A DNA stretch of 38,626 nucleotides from Desulforhopalus sp. (GTDB taxonomy: Bacteria > Desulfobacterota > Desulfobulbia > Desulfobulbales > Desulfocapsaceae). The position numbers were made by a program, and so were the translations under genes. A model generated the notes under the pieces. That model had not been told where the DNA came from, did no database searches, and saw only the letters and a program-made list of their open reading frames with translations. Numbering within the stretch: the stretch's first letter is position 1; every line of letters begins with the position of its first letter. The stretch spans positions 1 through 38,626 of the forward strand of contig JALNVI010000020.1 of NCBI GenBank assembly GCA_023231425.1, given 5' to 3'. This document shows positions 7,956-15,633 of this stretch, one piece after another.

Positions 7956-8582
7956 ATGCCATTGCCAACCCTGCTCTCCTGCCTCGCCGCAGTTACCGCG
8001 CTGACCCTCGCACCGGGGCTGGATACCGTACTGGTCATTCGCAACAGCGGCCGCGGAGGTGCACGTGATGGCTCCGCCACCTCGCTCGGGATCTGCCTTG
8101 GGCTGTTTGTCCACGCCACCCTCTCCGCACTCGGACTCTCAGTGCTTCTCCTGCACACCGCCTGGGCCTGGAGTCTACTTAAATTCGCAGGGGCAGGCTG
8201 GCTTATCTTTCTCGGCATGAGCAGTCTGCGCGATGCCCGCCAGAGCGGCACGGCCTCCTTTACCAGCAACAAAAGTGAAGAGTTCTCTCTCAAACAGAGT
8301 CTGCGCGAAGGACTGTTGTGCAATACTCTCAACCCGAAGGCCATTATCTTCTATCTCGCCTTTCTGCCGCAATTTATTGACCCGAAAGGGTCGATATTAC
8401 TGCAATCACTGCTGGTTGCCTTTCTCCACTTTTGTGTGGCCATGCTCTACCTCGTGACCGTATCCTTTACTGTGGAACGGGCTCGCAGTTTTCTCGCCAG
8501 AGAGCGGGTGCACAAGGCCTTCCATGCCTTCTCCGGCGCCGTACTGCTCTTCTTCGGCGTCCAGCTTCTGATGAAGGATTAA
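7956..8582 (+). CDS. LysE/RhtB family amino-acid exporter
   Basis: A 208-residue inner-membrane protein with about six hydrophobic segments. The N-terminal landmark is ALTLAPGLDTVLVIRNSGRGG, corresponding to the LysE/RhtB motif around PGP, here P-G-L. The middle holds LCNTLNPKAIIFYLAFLPQF, the second conserved signature. Family members export homoserine, threonine, lysine or related amino acids; the substrate is not evident. The start has AAGGA 7 bases upstream. The stop codon is one base before the rsgA start, so the two genes are probably co-transcribed. Confidence 0.88.
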   Translation: MPLPTLLSCLAAVTALTLAPGLDTVLVIRNSGRGGARDGSATSLGICLGLFVHATLSALGLSVLLLHTAWAWSLLKFAGAGWLIFLGMSSLRDARQSGTASFTSNKSEEFSLKQSLREGLLCNTLNPKAIIFYLAFLPQFIDPKGSILLQSLLVAFLHFCVAMLYLVTVSFTVERARSFLARERVHKAFHAFSGAVLLFFGVQLLMKD

Positions 8583-8583
8583 G

Positions 8584-9492
8584 ATGAAAAGACAAGGAAC
8601 GATAACCTCTCATTACGGCGTCGCCGTGGATGTCCGCTTTGCAGACGGTGAGGTGGAGATGGTACGGGTGAAGCGCAAGTCCGGCCATGTGGTGGGCGAT
8701 GCCGTAGAGGTGGAGGGAGAGATCCTCTCCCGTTTGCCCCGCCGCACTGAGATTCTCCGCATGGACGCCCGCCACGGCCTGCACACGGTGGGGGCCAACC
8801 TCGACCTGCTCTGCATCGTCGCCACCTGCGAGCCTCTGCCACCGCCAGGCTTCATCGCCCGGGCTATCGTTGCCGCCCGCAGCGCAAAGCTGGAACCGGT
8901 ACTCATTCTCAATAAGTCCGACCTGCCATGCTTTGCCGAATACGCAGCCCTCTGCAGGAAAAACTACTCCGACTCTGTGCCCATCTTTGAACTCTGCGCT
9001 GAACGCCGCGAAGGACTTGAAATCTTCGCAGCCTACCTCAATGCCAACCACCGCGGTATCTTCGTCGGCCCCACCGGAGTGGGTAAAAGTTCCATCCTCA
9101 ACGGTCTCGTGCCCGATATTGATCTTGCCACCGGTGAGATCAGCGAGAGCCGCAAGCGCGGCCGGCACACCACCACCGTCAGCACCCTGCACACCCTGCC
9201 CGGCGGCGGTGAGCTGATTGATTCCCCCGGCTTCAACGACTTTGGCCTCGTGGACATCGGGGTAGACGCCCTCGCTCACTTCTTCCCCGGCTTTGAGGCT
9301 GCACTGGAGAAACCCTGCCACTTCCGCGACTGCCGCCACCGCGAAGAGCCGGGATGTTCCATCTGCGAAGCACGCGCGGCAGGCACCGTGGGGACAGAAC
9401 GCTATGCCATGTATCTGCAGCTTCTTGCCGAGGTGGAAGGTACAGAGGTCAATTCTCACTGGCGTGAACAGCGTAAACGGCGCAAAAAATAA
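8584..9492 (+). CDS. rsgA: Ribosome small-subunit-dependent GTPase RsgA (YjeQ)
   Basis: A 302-residue circularly permuted GTPase that checks late 30S ribosome assembly. The motif order is the permuted one: NKSD (110-113) comes before the P-loop GPTGVGKS (162-169), then the RHTTT switch region and DSPG (213-216). An N-terminal OB fold spans about residues 1-75, and a C-terminal zinc knuckle uses C245, C250, H252 and C258. The C-terminus is rich in Arg/Lys (EQRKRRKK), as expected for rRNA contact. It directly follows the LysE-type gene with one base between stop and start. Confidence 0.95.
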   Translation: MKRQGTITSHYGVAVDVRFADGEVEMVRVKRKSGHVVGDAVEVEGEILSRLPRRTEILRMDARHGLHTVGANLDLLCIVATCEPLPPPGFIARAIVAARSAKLEPVLILNKSDLPCFAEYAALCRKNYSDSVPIFELCAERREGLEIFAAYLNANHRGIFVGPTGVGKSSILNGLVPDIDLATGEISESRKRGRHTTTVSTLHTLPGGGELIDSPGFNDFGLVDIGVDALAHFFPGFEAALEKPCHFRDCRHREEPGCSICEARAAGTVGTERYAMYLQLLAEVEGTEVNSHWREQRKRRKK

Positions 9493-9534
9493 GGGCCTCA
9501 CCCCGCCGCCAGGAAGGAACTGCAGGGGACAGCA

Positions 9535-9730
9535 AAGAACCAGTCTTTCGTCTATCTTCTTCGTTACAGTCAAAAAGGGGAAGCACTATACTCCAGGTAA
9601 GCGTTAGACTCCGTGATCAAACATGGCTGCGGTAGATTCCCTCCTGTTTCTCGAATAGAAACTCCCCTGATGATAAAGAAAGACCTCACTCTGCTCCCAA
9701 CGCATCAGAGAATGCGGTGGGAGAAAGGAA
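9535..9730 (+). repeat. Dispersed repeat family 1, copy D (with extension hairpin)
   Basis: The left end AAGAACCAGTCTTTCG and the GTTACAGTC block are present. The middle is partly deleted, and the right core is broken off after CTCGAATA. It continues with GATAAAGAAAGACCTC and a hairpin near CGCATCAGAGAATGCG, an extension also present at the end of copy F (12947-12998). It lies between the convergent rsgA and gcvPB genes. Confidence 0.65.
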
Positions 9731-9793
9731 TGCTGAAAGCAGTATGGTGAGAGATTGTCCTCATTTTTACCCAATCGAGGAATGTCGTGCACG

Positions 9794-9832
9794 CAAAAAC
9801 AAACGGCCGCCCCGTTAACCCGGTGCGGCCGT
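9794..9832 (-). terminator. Rho-independent terminator of the gcv operon
   Basis: Read on the minus strand, ACGGCCGC and GCGGCCGT (9825-9832 and 9803-9810) form a GC-rich stem with further inner pairing (CCG/CGG). It is followed by TTTGTTTTTG. The stem lies about 80 bases after the gcvPB stop, beyond repeat fragment E. Confidence 0.7.
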
Positions 9833-9844
9833 CTCTCTCTTACA

Positions 9845-9887
9845 GGTCCCTTGAATATGAACGAAATACAAAATTATTCAAGGGACC
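9845..9887 (+). repeat. Dispersed repeat family 1, fragment E (right-end hairpin only)
   Basis: Only the right end of the repeat is present. Here it is a perfect 13-bp inverted repeat, GGTCCCTTGAATA (9845-9857) with TATTCAAGGGACC (9875-9887), around the 17-base loop TGAACGAAATACAAAAT. The loop sequence is the most conserved block of the family. It shows that the right end is a stable hairpin able to exist alone. Confidence 0.75.
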
Positions 9888-9912
9888 CTTATCCCTGTTA
9901 AACTGCAGTCGT

Positions 9913-11388
9913 TTACTGGCCGCCGGTCAAGCGCGGGTTACGTGCCGCAGCCGTTTCATCAAGACGCCGGACCTTATAGCGCTGTGGAGAGTTGTGCAAC
10001 AAATCCGGGTCAGTTTTTGCTTCCTCGGCGATCGCCTTCATCACCTCAATAAACTCGTCGAGATCTTCAAGGGACTCCGTCTCCGTCGGCTCAATCATAA
10101 TTGCGCCGTGGACGATGAGCGGGAAATAAATCGTCGGCGGGTGGTAGCCGCAATCCATCAGCCTTTTGGCAATATCAAGCGTGGAAACTTTATATTCTGT
10201 TTGAAACTTGTCTGAGAAAACCACTTCATGCATGCAGACAGCATCCTGGGCAAGGTAGTAATACCCCCGCAATTTTTCTTTGATGTAGTTAGCGTTGAGC
10301 ACTGCAAGTTCGCTTGCCCTGCGCAAATACTCCTCCCCCATACTGAGGACATAGGAATAAGCCTTGATCAATACCCCGAAGTTGCCGTGAAAGGAGTGCA
10401 CCCGGCCGAGGGAATCGGGCAGGTCGGTCCTGCGGTGGTACATTTTACCGTCAAAGGTGATATGCGGAGAGGGGAGAAATTTCTCCAGTTCCTTCACAAC
10501 ACAAACCGGCCCGGCCCCCGGACCGCCGCCGCCGTGGGGTGTGGAGAGAGTTTTGTGGACGTTCCAGTGCATCACATCCACTCCACATTTCTTCATATCA
10601 GTAATGCCCATCATGGCGTTCATATTGGCACCGTCGCCATATACGAGGCCACCTTTTTCATGTACGATATCAGCAATCTCGCGGATATTTGATTCGAACA
10701 GACCAAGGGTGTTGGGGTTGGTAATCATAATCCCCGCAGTCTCATCGTCCATCAGCTCCCGCACCTCATCCGCATTGAGCAGGCCGTTCTCATTGACCGC
10801 AATCTTCACCGGTTTGAAACCGCAAAGAGCGGCAGAGGCGGGGTTGGTTCCGTGGGCTGTGTCCGGCATAAGGATTTTACTTTTTTTATTGCCTTTGCTC
10901 TTGTGGTACGCGGCAAAGAGAAACATGCCGGTCAGCTCTCCATGCGCTCCAGCAGCAGGCTGAAGGGTCGCAGCATCAAGGCCGGAGATAGTACAGAGGG
11001 CCTGTTGCATTTCGTAGATCAATCGCAAAGTCCCCTGACAGAGTTCGTCTGGCAGCATCGGGTGCGCCTCGGCAAACCCGGGCATGGCAGCGATCTGCTC
11101 GTTGATCTTCGGATTGTACTTCATAGTACAGGAGCCGAGCGGATACATGCCTGTGTCCACCCCGAAGTTCCACAGGGAAAGATGGGTGTAGTGCCGCACC
11201 ACATCCACTTCGGAAAGATCAGGGAAGTTGGGCCCTTCACCAAGCAGGCTGTCGTCAATCTGTGCTGGCGGCACGTCGCTTTCCGGAATACTCATGCCAC
11301 AACGCCCCTTTGCCCCGCGCTCCCAGAGCAGAGGCTCCTCCATGATAAGTCCGCTTCTACCGGGTCCAATCTGATTTCCAGGGATCAT
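9913..11388 (-). CDS. gcvPB: Glycine dehydrogenase (decarboxylating) subunit 2
   Basis: A 491-residue PLP-dependent C-terminal half of the split P-protein, which decarboxylates glycine and passes the aminomethyl group to lipoyl-GcvH. The PLP lysine is K279 in WNVHKTLSTPHGGGGPG, the signature of this family; ahead of it lie PDTAHGTNPASA and the cofactor Asp region VYGDGANMNAMMG. Length is normal. GGAGG lies 7 bases before the ATG, and the ATGA overlaps the gcvPA stop by 4 bases, so the two halves are translationally coupled. It is the last gene of the gcv run, followed by hairpin fragment E and a terminator. Confidence 0.96.
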   Translation of the reverse strand: MIPGNQIGPGRSGLIMEEPLLWERGAKGRCGMSIPESDVPPAQIDDSLLGEGPNFPDLSEVDVVRHYTHLSLWNFGVDTGMYPLGSCTMKYNPKINEQIAAMPGFAEAHPMLPDELCQGTLRLIYEMQQALCTISGLDAATLQPAAGAHGELTGMFLFAAYHKSKGNKKSKILMPDTAHGTNPASAALCGFKPVKIAVNENGLLNADEVRELMDDETAGIMITNPNTLGLFESNIREIADIVHEKGGLVYGDGANMNAMMGITDMKKCGVDVMHWNVHKTLSTPHGGGGPGAGPVCVVKELEKFLPSPHITFDGKMYHRRTDLPDSLGRVHSFHGNFGVLIKAYSYVLSMGEEYLRRASELAVLNANYIKEKLRGYYYLAQDAVCMHEVVFSDKFQTEYKVSTLDIAKRLMDCGYHPPTIYFPLIVHGAIMIEPTETESLEDLDEFIEVMKAIAEEAKTDPDLLHNSPQRYKVRRLDETAAARNPRLTGGQ

Positions 11389-12719
11389 GCCTTTACCTCC
11401 TCAATAACGCTGTCAAGCACCTTCCGGCTGGCAGTCTCCGTGGCACAGAAGAGCCATTTATTGGAACTGTTCTCATAAAATTGACCGAGATTCAAGCCAG
11501 CCACGATTTTCTTTTCCAGCAACCGCTTCTGTATTGCCGCAAAGTCACAGTCAAACTCCATAACAAACTCGTTATACGTTGGTCCGCTATACGTGAGACG
11601 ACCGCCAGCGGCAAGCAGCCCGGCTTTAAGATACTCCGCCTTGTCGTAGTTCTGTCTCGCCAGGGTGCGCAGTCCTGTCCCACCCATTGAGGCCATATAC
11701 ATGGCAGCAATGAGCGTCATAATTCCCTGATTGGAGCAGATGTTGGAGGTAGCCTTCTCGCGACGAATATGCTGCTCGCGGGTGGCGAGGGTGAGGACGT
11801 AGCCAGTCTTACCGTCCACATCCTGCGTTTTCCCCACCAGCCGCCCGGGGAGATTCCGGACATATGCCTGCTTACAGCCAAACATGCCGAGCCCGGGACC
11901 GCCAAACTCCCGCGACATGCCGAAACTCTGTCCGTCCCCGCAGACGATATCGGCATCACAGGAACCGGGACGCTTCAACAAACCGTACGCCATCGCCTCG
12001 GTGAAAACGACGAGAGAGAGAGCCTTTTTATCGTGGGCCGTCGCAGAGACAGCAGACAGGTCCTCTACCACCCCGAAAAAATTTGGGCTCTGTACCGCAA
12101 CCGCAGCCAGTCCCTCGATATCACCCGCTGCGGAGAGGTCGGTGCGTCCATCAGCCAGCACCGGCAACTCAATCACCTCAAAATCGGTGGGAGCAAAGTA
12201 GGTGCGAACAACCTCTCGATAGTGTGGATGAATGGCACTGGAAATGGCGACCTTTGTCTCCTTCTTCTTTATTCGCAGGCTCATCAGCAATGCCTCGGCA
12301 AGACCAGAAGCGCCGTCGTACATGGAGGCATTGGCCACTTCAACGCCAAGCAGACGGGCGGTGAGTGTCTGATATTCAAAAAGACCCTGCAGGGTTCCCT
12401 GGGCCATCTCCGACTGGTAGGGCGTATAGGCTGTGAGGAACTCGGAGCGACTCATCAGAGCGGGAATGGAACAGGGGATATGGTGATGGTAGCGACCGGC
12501 ACCGATCAGCACATGGTACGACGGCCCGACGGCCATCTGCGCCTGAATCTCATTCATATAGTCAATAAGTTCCCACTCACTTTTCGGCGCGGGCAGATCC
12601 AGAGGCGCGTCGTGACGGCAGGAGGCGGGAACAGCGGCAAAGAGTTCATCAAAGCCCTTCAGACCAATTGCCTGAAACATCCGACTGATGTCATCTTCGG
12701 TATGGGGAAGGTAACGCAT
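11385..12719 (-). CDS. gcvPA: Glycine dehydrogenase (decarboxylating) subunit 1
   Basis: A 444-residue N-terminal half of the split P-protein, which forms an alpha2beta2 enzyme with GcvPB. Landmarks: the N-terminal RYLPHTEDDISRMFQAIG, the GAGRYHHHIPCSI loop, TAYTPYQSEMAQGTLQGLFE, NASMYDGASGLAEA, and CGDGQSFGMSREFGGPG. It lacks the PLP lysine, as the subunit always does. AGGGAG lies about 9 bases before the ATG. Its upstream neighbour gcvH is separated by 335 bases that hold repeat copy F, so the operon may be split into two transcripts or expressed unevenly. Confidence 0.96.
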   Translation of the reverse strand: MRYLPHTEDDISRMFQAIGLKGFDELFAAVPASCRHDAPLDLPAPKSEWELIDYMNEIQAQMAVGPSYHVLIGAGRYHHHIPCSIPALMSRSEFLTAYTPYQSEMAQGTLQGLFEYQTLTARLLGVEVANASMYDGASGLAEALLMSLRIKKKETKVAISSAIHPHYREVVRTYFAPTDFEVIELPVLADGRTDLSAAGDIEGLAAVAVQSPNFFGVVEDLSAVSATAHDKKALSLVVFTEAMAYGLLKRPGSCDADIVCGDGQSFGMSREFGGPGLGMFGCKQAYVRNLPGRLVGKTQDVDGKTGYVLTLATREQHIRREKATSNICSNQGIMTLIAAMYMASMGGTGLRTLARQNYDKAEYLKAGLLAAGGRLTYSGPTYNEFVMEFDCDFAAIQKRLLEKKIVAGLNLGQFYENSSNKWLFCATETASRKVLDSVIEEVKA

Positions 12720-12745
12720 GTATTATTCTCCCTGTTGGGATTATG

Positions 12746-12998
12746 GGAACATCAAATAACCACTCTTTCGCTCATTTTCTTCGTTACAGTCAAAATTTTA
12801 TCCTCCGACAAAGCGAGGAACGAGACGTCGAGGTAAGCGCCAGACTTCAGGTAAGCGCTGGACTCCGTGATCAAAGTTATGCCTGCGGTAAATTCCCTTC
12901 TGTGCCTCGAATATGAACGAAATACAAGCTGTTTCACGGTCCCTTATGATAAAGAAAGACCTCCCCTCTTCCCACCGCATCAGAGAATGCGGTGGAAA
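12746..12998 (+). repeat. Dispersed repeat family 1, copy F (longest copy)
   Basis: The most complete copy: GGAACATCAAATAACC left end, the GTTACAGTC block, the GACAAAGCGAGGAACGAGAC block, a local duplication of AGGTAAGCGC, the core ATGAACGAAATACAAGCTG, and the extension GATAAAGAAAGACCTC ending in a perfect 9-bp stem (CCACCGCAT 12972-12980 with ATGCGGTGG 12987-12995, loop CAGAGA). It sits inside the gcv operon between gcvH and gcvPA. On the transcribed strand the stem is not followed by a T run, so it is not an obvious terminator. Confidence 0.8.
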
Positions 12999-13054
12999 AA
13001 AGGAGACCCGTCGGAACAACGAACTGAAGAGGTATTGTCGAACGCAACCGAGCC

Positions 13055-13501
13055 TTACTCCGAGTCTGAATCGGAATCGGAGTCGGAGTCGGAGTCAGAC
13101 TCAGATTCAAACTCCACCAGTTTCAGGTAGGCGGTTTTATCCATCAGGTTTTCAAGCTCTGACACGTCAGAGGGTTTCACCTTGACGATCCAGGCTTCGT
13201 AGGGCTCCCTATTGACCATCTCCGGTTCATCTTCCAGGGCTTCGTTGATGGCGAGGATTTCACCACCTACCGGCAAAAAGATCTCAGAAACAGCTTTCAC
13301 AGACTCAAGGGTCCCAAACTCCTCTCCCTCCTCGAAGCTGTCTCCTTCGGAAGGCATCTCGACAAAAACAATGTCACCGAGCTGATCCTGGGCATAATCG
13401 GTAATGCCAACGAAGACAACGCCCTCCTCCATTTTTGCCCATTCGTGATCTTTGGTGTATTTCACGTCATCCGGAAAATTCAGTTCATCAATCTTCTTCA
13501 T
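13055..13501 (-). CDS. gcvH: Glycine cleavage system H protein with Ser-Asp tail
   Basis: A 148-residue lipoyl carrier of the glycine cleavage system. The lipoylated lysine is K69 in GTLESVKAVSE; the lipoyl fold runs from about residue 12 to 128, and TAYLKLVEF is the usual end of the family. Beyond it is an unusual 17-residue tail, residues 132-148: E-S-E-S, six D-S pairs, then E. It is encoded by a degenerate hexanucleotide-type repeat (GACTCC and variants). AGGAGG lies about 7 bases before the ATG at 13501; the open frame to 13615 is upstream sequence. It follows gcvT by 49 bases. Confidence 0.95.
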   Translation of the reverse strand: MKKIDELNFPDDVKYTKDHEWAKMEEGVVFVGITDYAQDQLGDIVFVEMPSEGDSFEEGEEFGTLESVKAVSEIFLPVGGEILAINEALEDEPEMVNREPYEAWIVKVKPSDVSELENLMDKTAYLKLVEFESESDSDSDSDSDSDSE

Positions 13502-13550
13502 GTTTATATCCTCCTGTGCTGGATTCGCAATATTCCGCGCAGTGCGGCCT

Positions 13551-14858
13551 TCAAAGCATTTTTTTAAGTGCCCGCCGGGCGGTACGGTCGGGCCTGATAT
13601 CCTGTCGAATTTCAACCTTTATTTTGCGCTTGCCGTCGGTGAGCCAGACAAGCTCTCCCGGAGTAAGCGCCTTTGTCAACTTCACGAAGCCGCAGGAGAG
13701 TCCTCTCGGGACAAAGTCCGCCGGACGGCCCTCCTCTTCAGGCGTAGCAAGGCTGACAATGGTTCCATCGTCGAGACGACCGACAGCCATGTCGGTAGCG
13801 CAGGTGAGAATAATGCCGAGGCGATTCCCTTCGCTGTCGCAGACAAAGGACTTCTCGCTGACAACCATCTTGCGCGGGTCAAACCCGGCAAAAGCAAGGG
13901 TATATTCTTCCGGAACATACGCTTCAAGCGCTTCACTGCCAATAAATTTTGCACTGAAATGTCCCTCAGCATCTCTTTCCGGCAGGGCAAACAGCCAGGG
14001 ATTTTCAGCAAACGCCCAGGGACCGATGTCCTGGTGGGAGAGCGGCAAGGCTGCTCCGGCCCGCAGAGAGTCACGGGCGGCCAGGCCGCAGGCGAGAATT
14101 CCCCTGTCAGCACCCGCTTCAAGGAACATCCGCCAGACATCCAGGGTCTTCTCCGCTTCAAGAAAAATCTCAAACCCAAACTCCCCGGTGTACCCCGTGC
14201 GGGAAAGTAAAATAGCCGTTCCGTCTTTCAAGCGCACAGGTTCAACACCCTCAACCCCATCAACAAACCAGCCTTTAAATGAAAAATAGGGCATATCAGC
14301 GAAAACTTTCTCTGGATTTTCCAGAATTCCCGCGAGGATTTTCCCTGAGTCGGGTCCCTGAATATCAATTTTACCAAGCGTATCGGTAAGATCACATACG
14401 GCAACTTCACCGCGGCCCTCTCCCACAGGGTTAGCAGTCAGGGCCTTTGCACGATGATCTTCAAGCTGCTTCGCAATCACCCTGCCCATACCGCTGTTGA
14501 CAACCACAAAATAGAGGTGATCGAGAACTTCATACACCAGCCCGTCGTCAATCACACAGCCTTTATTATTAAGGAAAACACCGTAAACAGCCCGTCCGGC
14601 AACCAGCGGATTCTTTTTCGGACCGAGACATTGCTCAAGGTCCTTGGAAAAACAGTGCTGCAAAAGAGCCCGTGCCCCAGCTCCGGTAACGATAATCCCA
14701 ACCATATGACTGGTGTCGAAAAGACCGGCATTGTTGATCACCGCGAGGTGCTCCTGTTTCGCTCCGGCGGGATACCAGAGGGGCATTTCATACTCTCCGA
14801 AAGGCGCCATATTCGCGCCCTGCTCCACATGCCATCCATGCAGGGGTGTTGTCTTCAT
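13551..14858 (-). CDS. gcvT: Glycine cleavage system aminomethyltransferase (T protein)
   Basis: A 435-residue folate-dependent T protein, which moves the methylene group from aminomethyl-lipoyl-GcvH to tetrahydrofolate and releases ammonia. Landmarks: N-terminal TPLHGWHVEQGANMAPFGEYEMPLWY, the GLFDTSHMVGI active-site segment (equivalent to the usual D.S.M..), the folate-binding RTGYTGEFGFEIF, and GLAARDSLRAGAALPLSHQD. The C-terminus has a GcvT_C beta barrel (LSCGFVKL...GELVWLTDGKRKIKVEI). At 435 residues it is longer than the usual 360-375; the extra length is spread through the centre and C-terminal half. GAGGAG precedes the ATG by 8 bases. It is the first gene of the gcv run. Confidence 0.93.
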   Translation of the reverse strand: MKTTPLHGWHVEQGANMAPFGEYEMPLWYPAGAKQEHLAVINNAGLFDTSHMVGIIVTGAGARALLQHCFSKDLEQCLGPKKNPLVAGRAVYGVFLNNKGCVIDDGLVYEVLDHLYFVVVNSGMGRVIAKQLEDHRAKALTANPVGEGRGEVAVCDLTDTLGKIDIQGPDSGKILAGILENPEKVFADMPYFSFKGWFVDGVEGVEPVRLKDGTAILLSRTGYTGEFGFEIFLEAEKTLDVWRMFLEAGADRGILACGLAARDSLRAGAALPLSHQDIGPWAFAENPWLFALPERDAEGHFSAKFIGSEALEAYVPEEYTLAFAGFDPRKMVVSEKSFVCDSEGNRLGIILTCATDMAVGRLDDGTIVSLATPEEEGRPADFVPRGLSCGFVKLTKALTPGELVWLTDGKRKIKVEIRQDIRPDRTARRALKKML

Positions 14859-14880
14859 TCTTTTCTCCTCGAGAACATGG

Positions 14881-14904
14881 CAGTCGCAGCAGGCTGCGAG
14901 ACTG
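14881..14904 (-). promoter_or_regulatory. Hairpin in the gcvT leader
   Basis: CAGTCGCAGC (14881-14890) pairs with GCTGC and GACTG (14893-14904) with a two-base bulge. In the gcvT transcript this stem ends about 22 bases before the start codon, just ahead of the ribosome site. There is no T run, so it is more likely a translational or stability element than a terminator. I found no glycine-riboswitch consensus around it. Confidence 0.35.
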
Positions 14905-15469
14905 AACCGGTTTGCACACAGAGAACAGCTCGAAAATCCAGTATCTCAATATATTACTCTATTTATAAAGTACCAGAAGAAGTCTCCACCCTCTGGAACC
15001 CCATTGCAGAATTACCGATGGCAGATATCTCTGTCAATATATATTTTGTTATTTTACGGAATCATCATTTTAACACTCCATTTTCCTTACATTGCGCAAT
15101 TTCTTTCTCTTAAAAAAGAAAAGTTCACAGATCTGCTCATAAAAGAGTGGCTCCCAGCCTGCCATTTATTCAAAATGATGATATGATTAAGCAGCATATT
15201 TGATAAACGTGAATCGTAATTTTTTTTATCATTCTTTGTTGTATTCATATAATTTTTTATGACAATTTCTATTTACGGCTATTTTCTCACATAAAAGTTG
15301 TGAATTCCGTATTTAAAGCAACCGTTTTTTTACTATCCCACAAATCCCTCCTCCGAGGTGACAAAAAAAAATAATACCTTTTCCTTGTCGCCGTCGTTCG
15401 AAGAGAGCTGAATCCATCCAAAATTTACAAAAATGTTCCCCGGCAGCAGCTCTCGTGAGACCGTTTTAT
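14905..15469. other. AT-rich divergent spacer between gcvT and ald
   Basis: A long non-coding spacer with no credible ORF; 15040-15350 is strongly AT-rich and should contain the promoters of both divergent units. An 8-bp inverted repeat, GAGAGCTG (15403-15410) with CAGCTCTC (15447-15454), encloses 36 bases about 180 bases upstream of ald and could be an operator or part of a leader. I looked for tandem glycine aptamers and did not see their conserved blocks. Confidence 0.4.
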
Positions 15470-15498
15470 TTGACGTTCATAAAGGTATCGTTTACCTT
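15470..15498 (+). promoter_or_regulatory. Possible promoter of ald
   Basis: TTGACG (15470-15475) and TACCTT (15493-15498) are 17 bases apart, giving a fair -35 and a weak -10. The pair lies about 135 bases before the ald start. Suggestive only. Confidence 0.25.
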
Positions 15499-15633
15499 CC
15501 AGCGTAAAGATTCACCTGCTAACCGGTGCAGACAAAAAATGCACAAAAACAGCGGGATTCCTGAAATAAAGGGCTCAAGTAATGGGGCCATTCAAGACTT
15601 CCGTACGATGTTACTCATGAAGGAGATAAAACA

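Noticed and set aside
12972..12995. The perfect 9-bp stem in repeat copy F as a terminator splitting gcv
   Set aside because: There is no T run after the stem in the direction of gcv transcription, so termination is not supported from sequence alone.
14859..15633. A glycine riboswitch ahead of gcvT or ald
   Set aside because: The conserved aptamer blocks were not seen on either strand; only simple hairpins are present. A covariance-model search would settle it.
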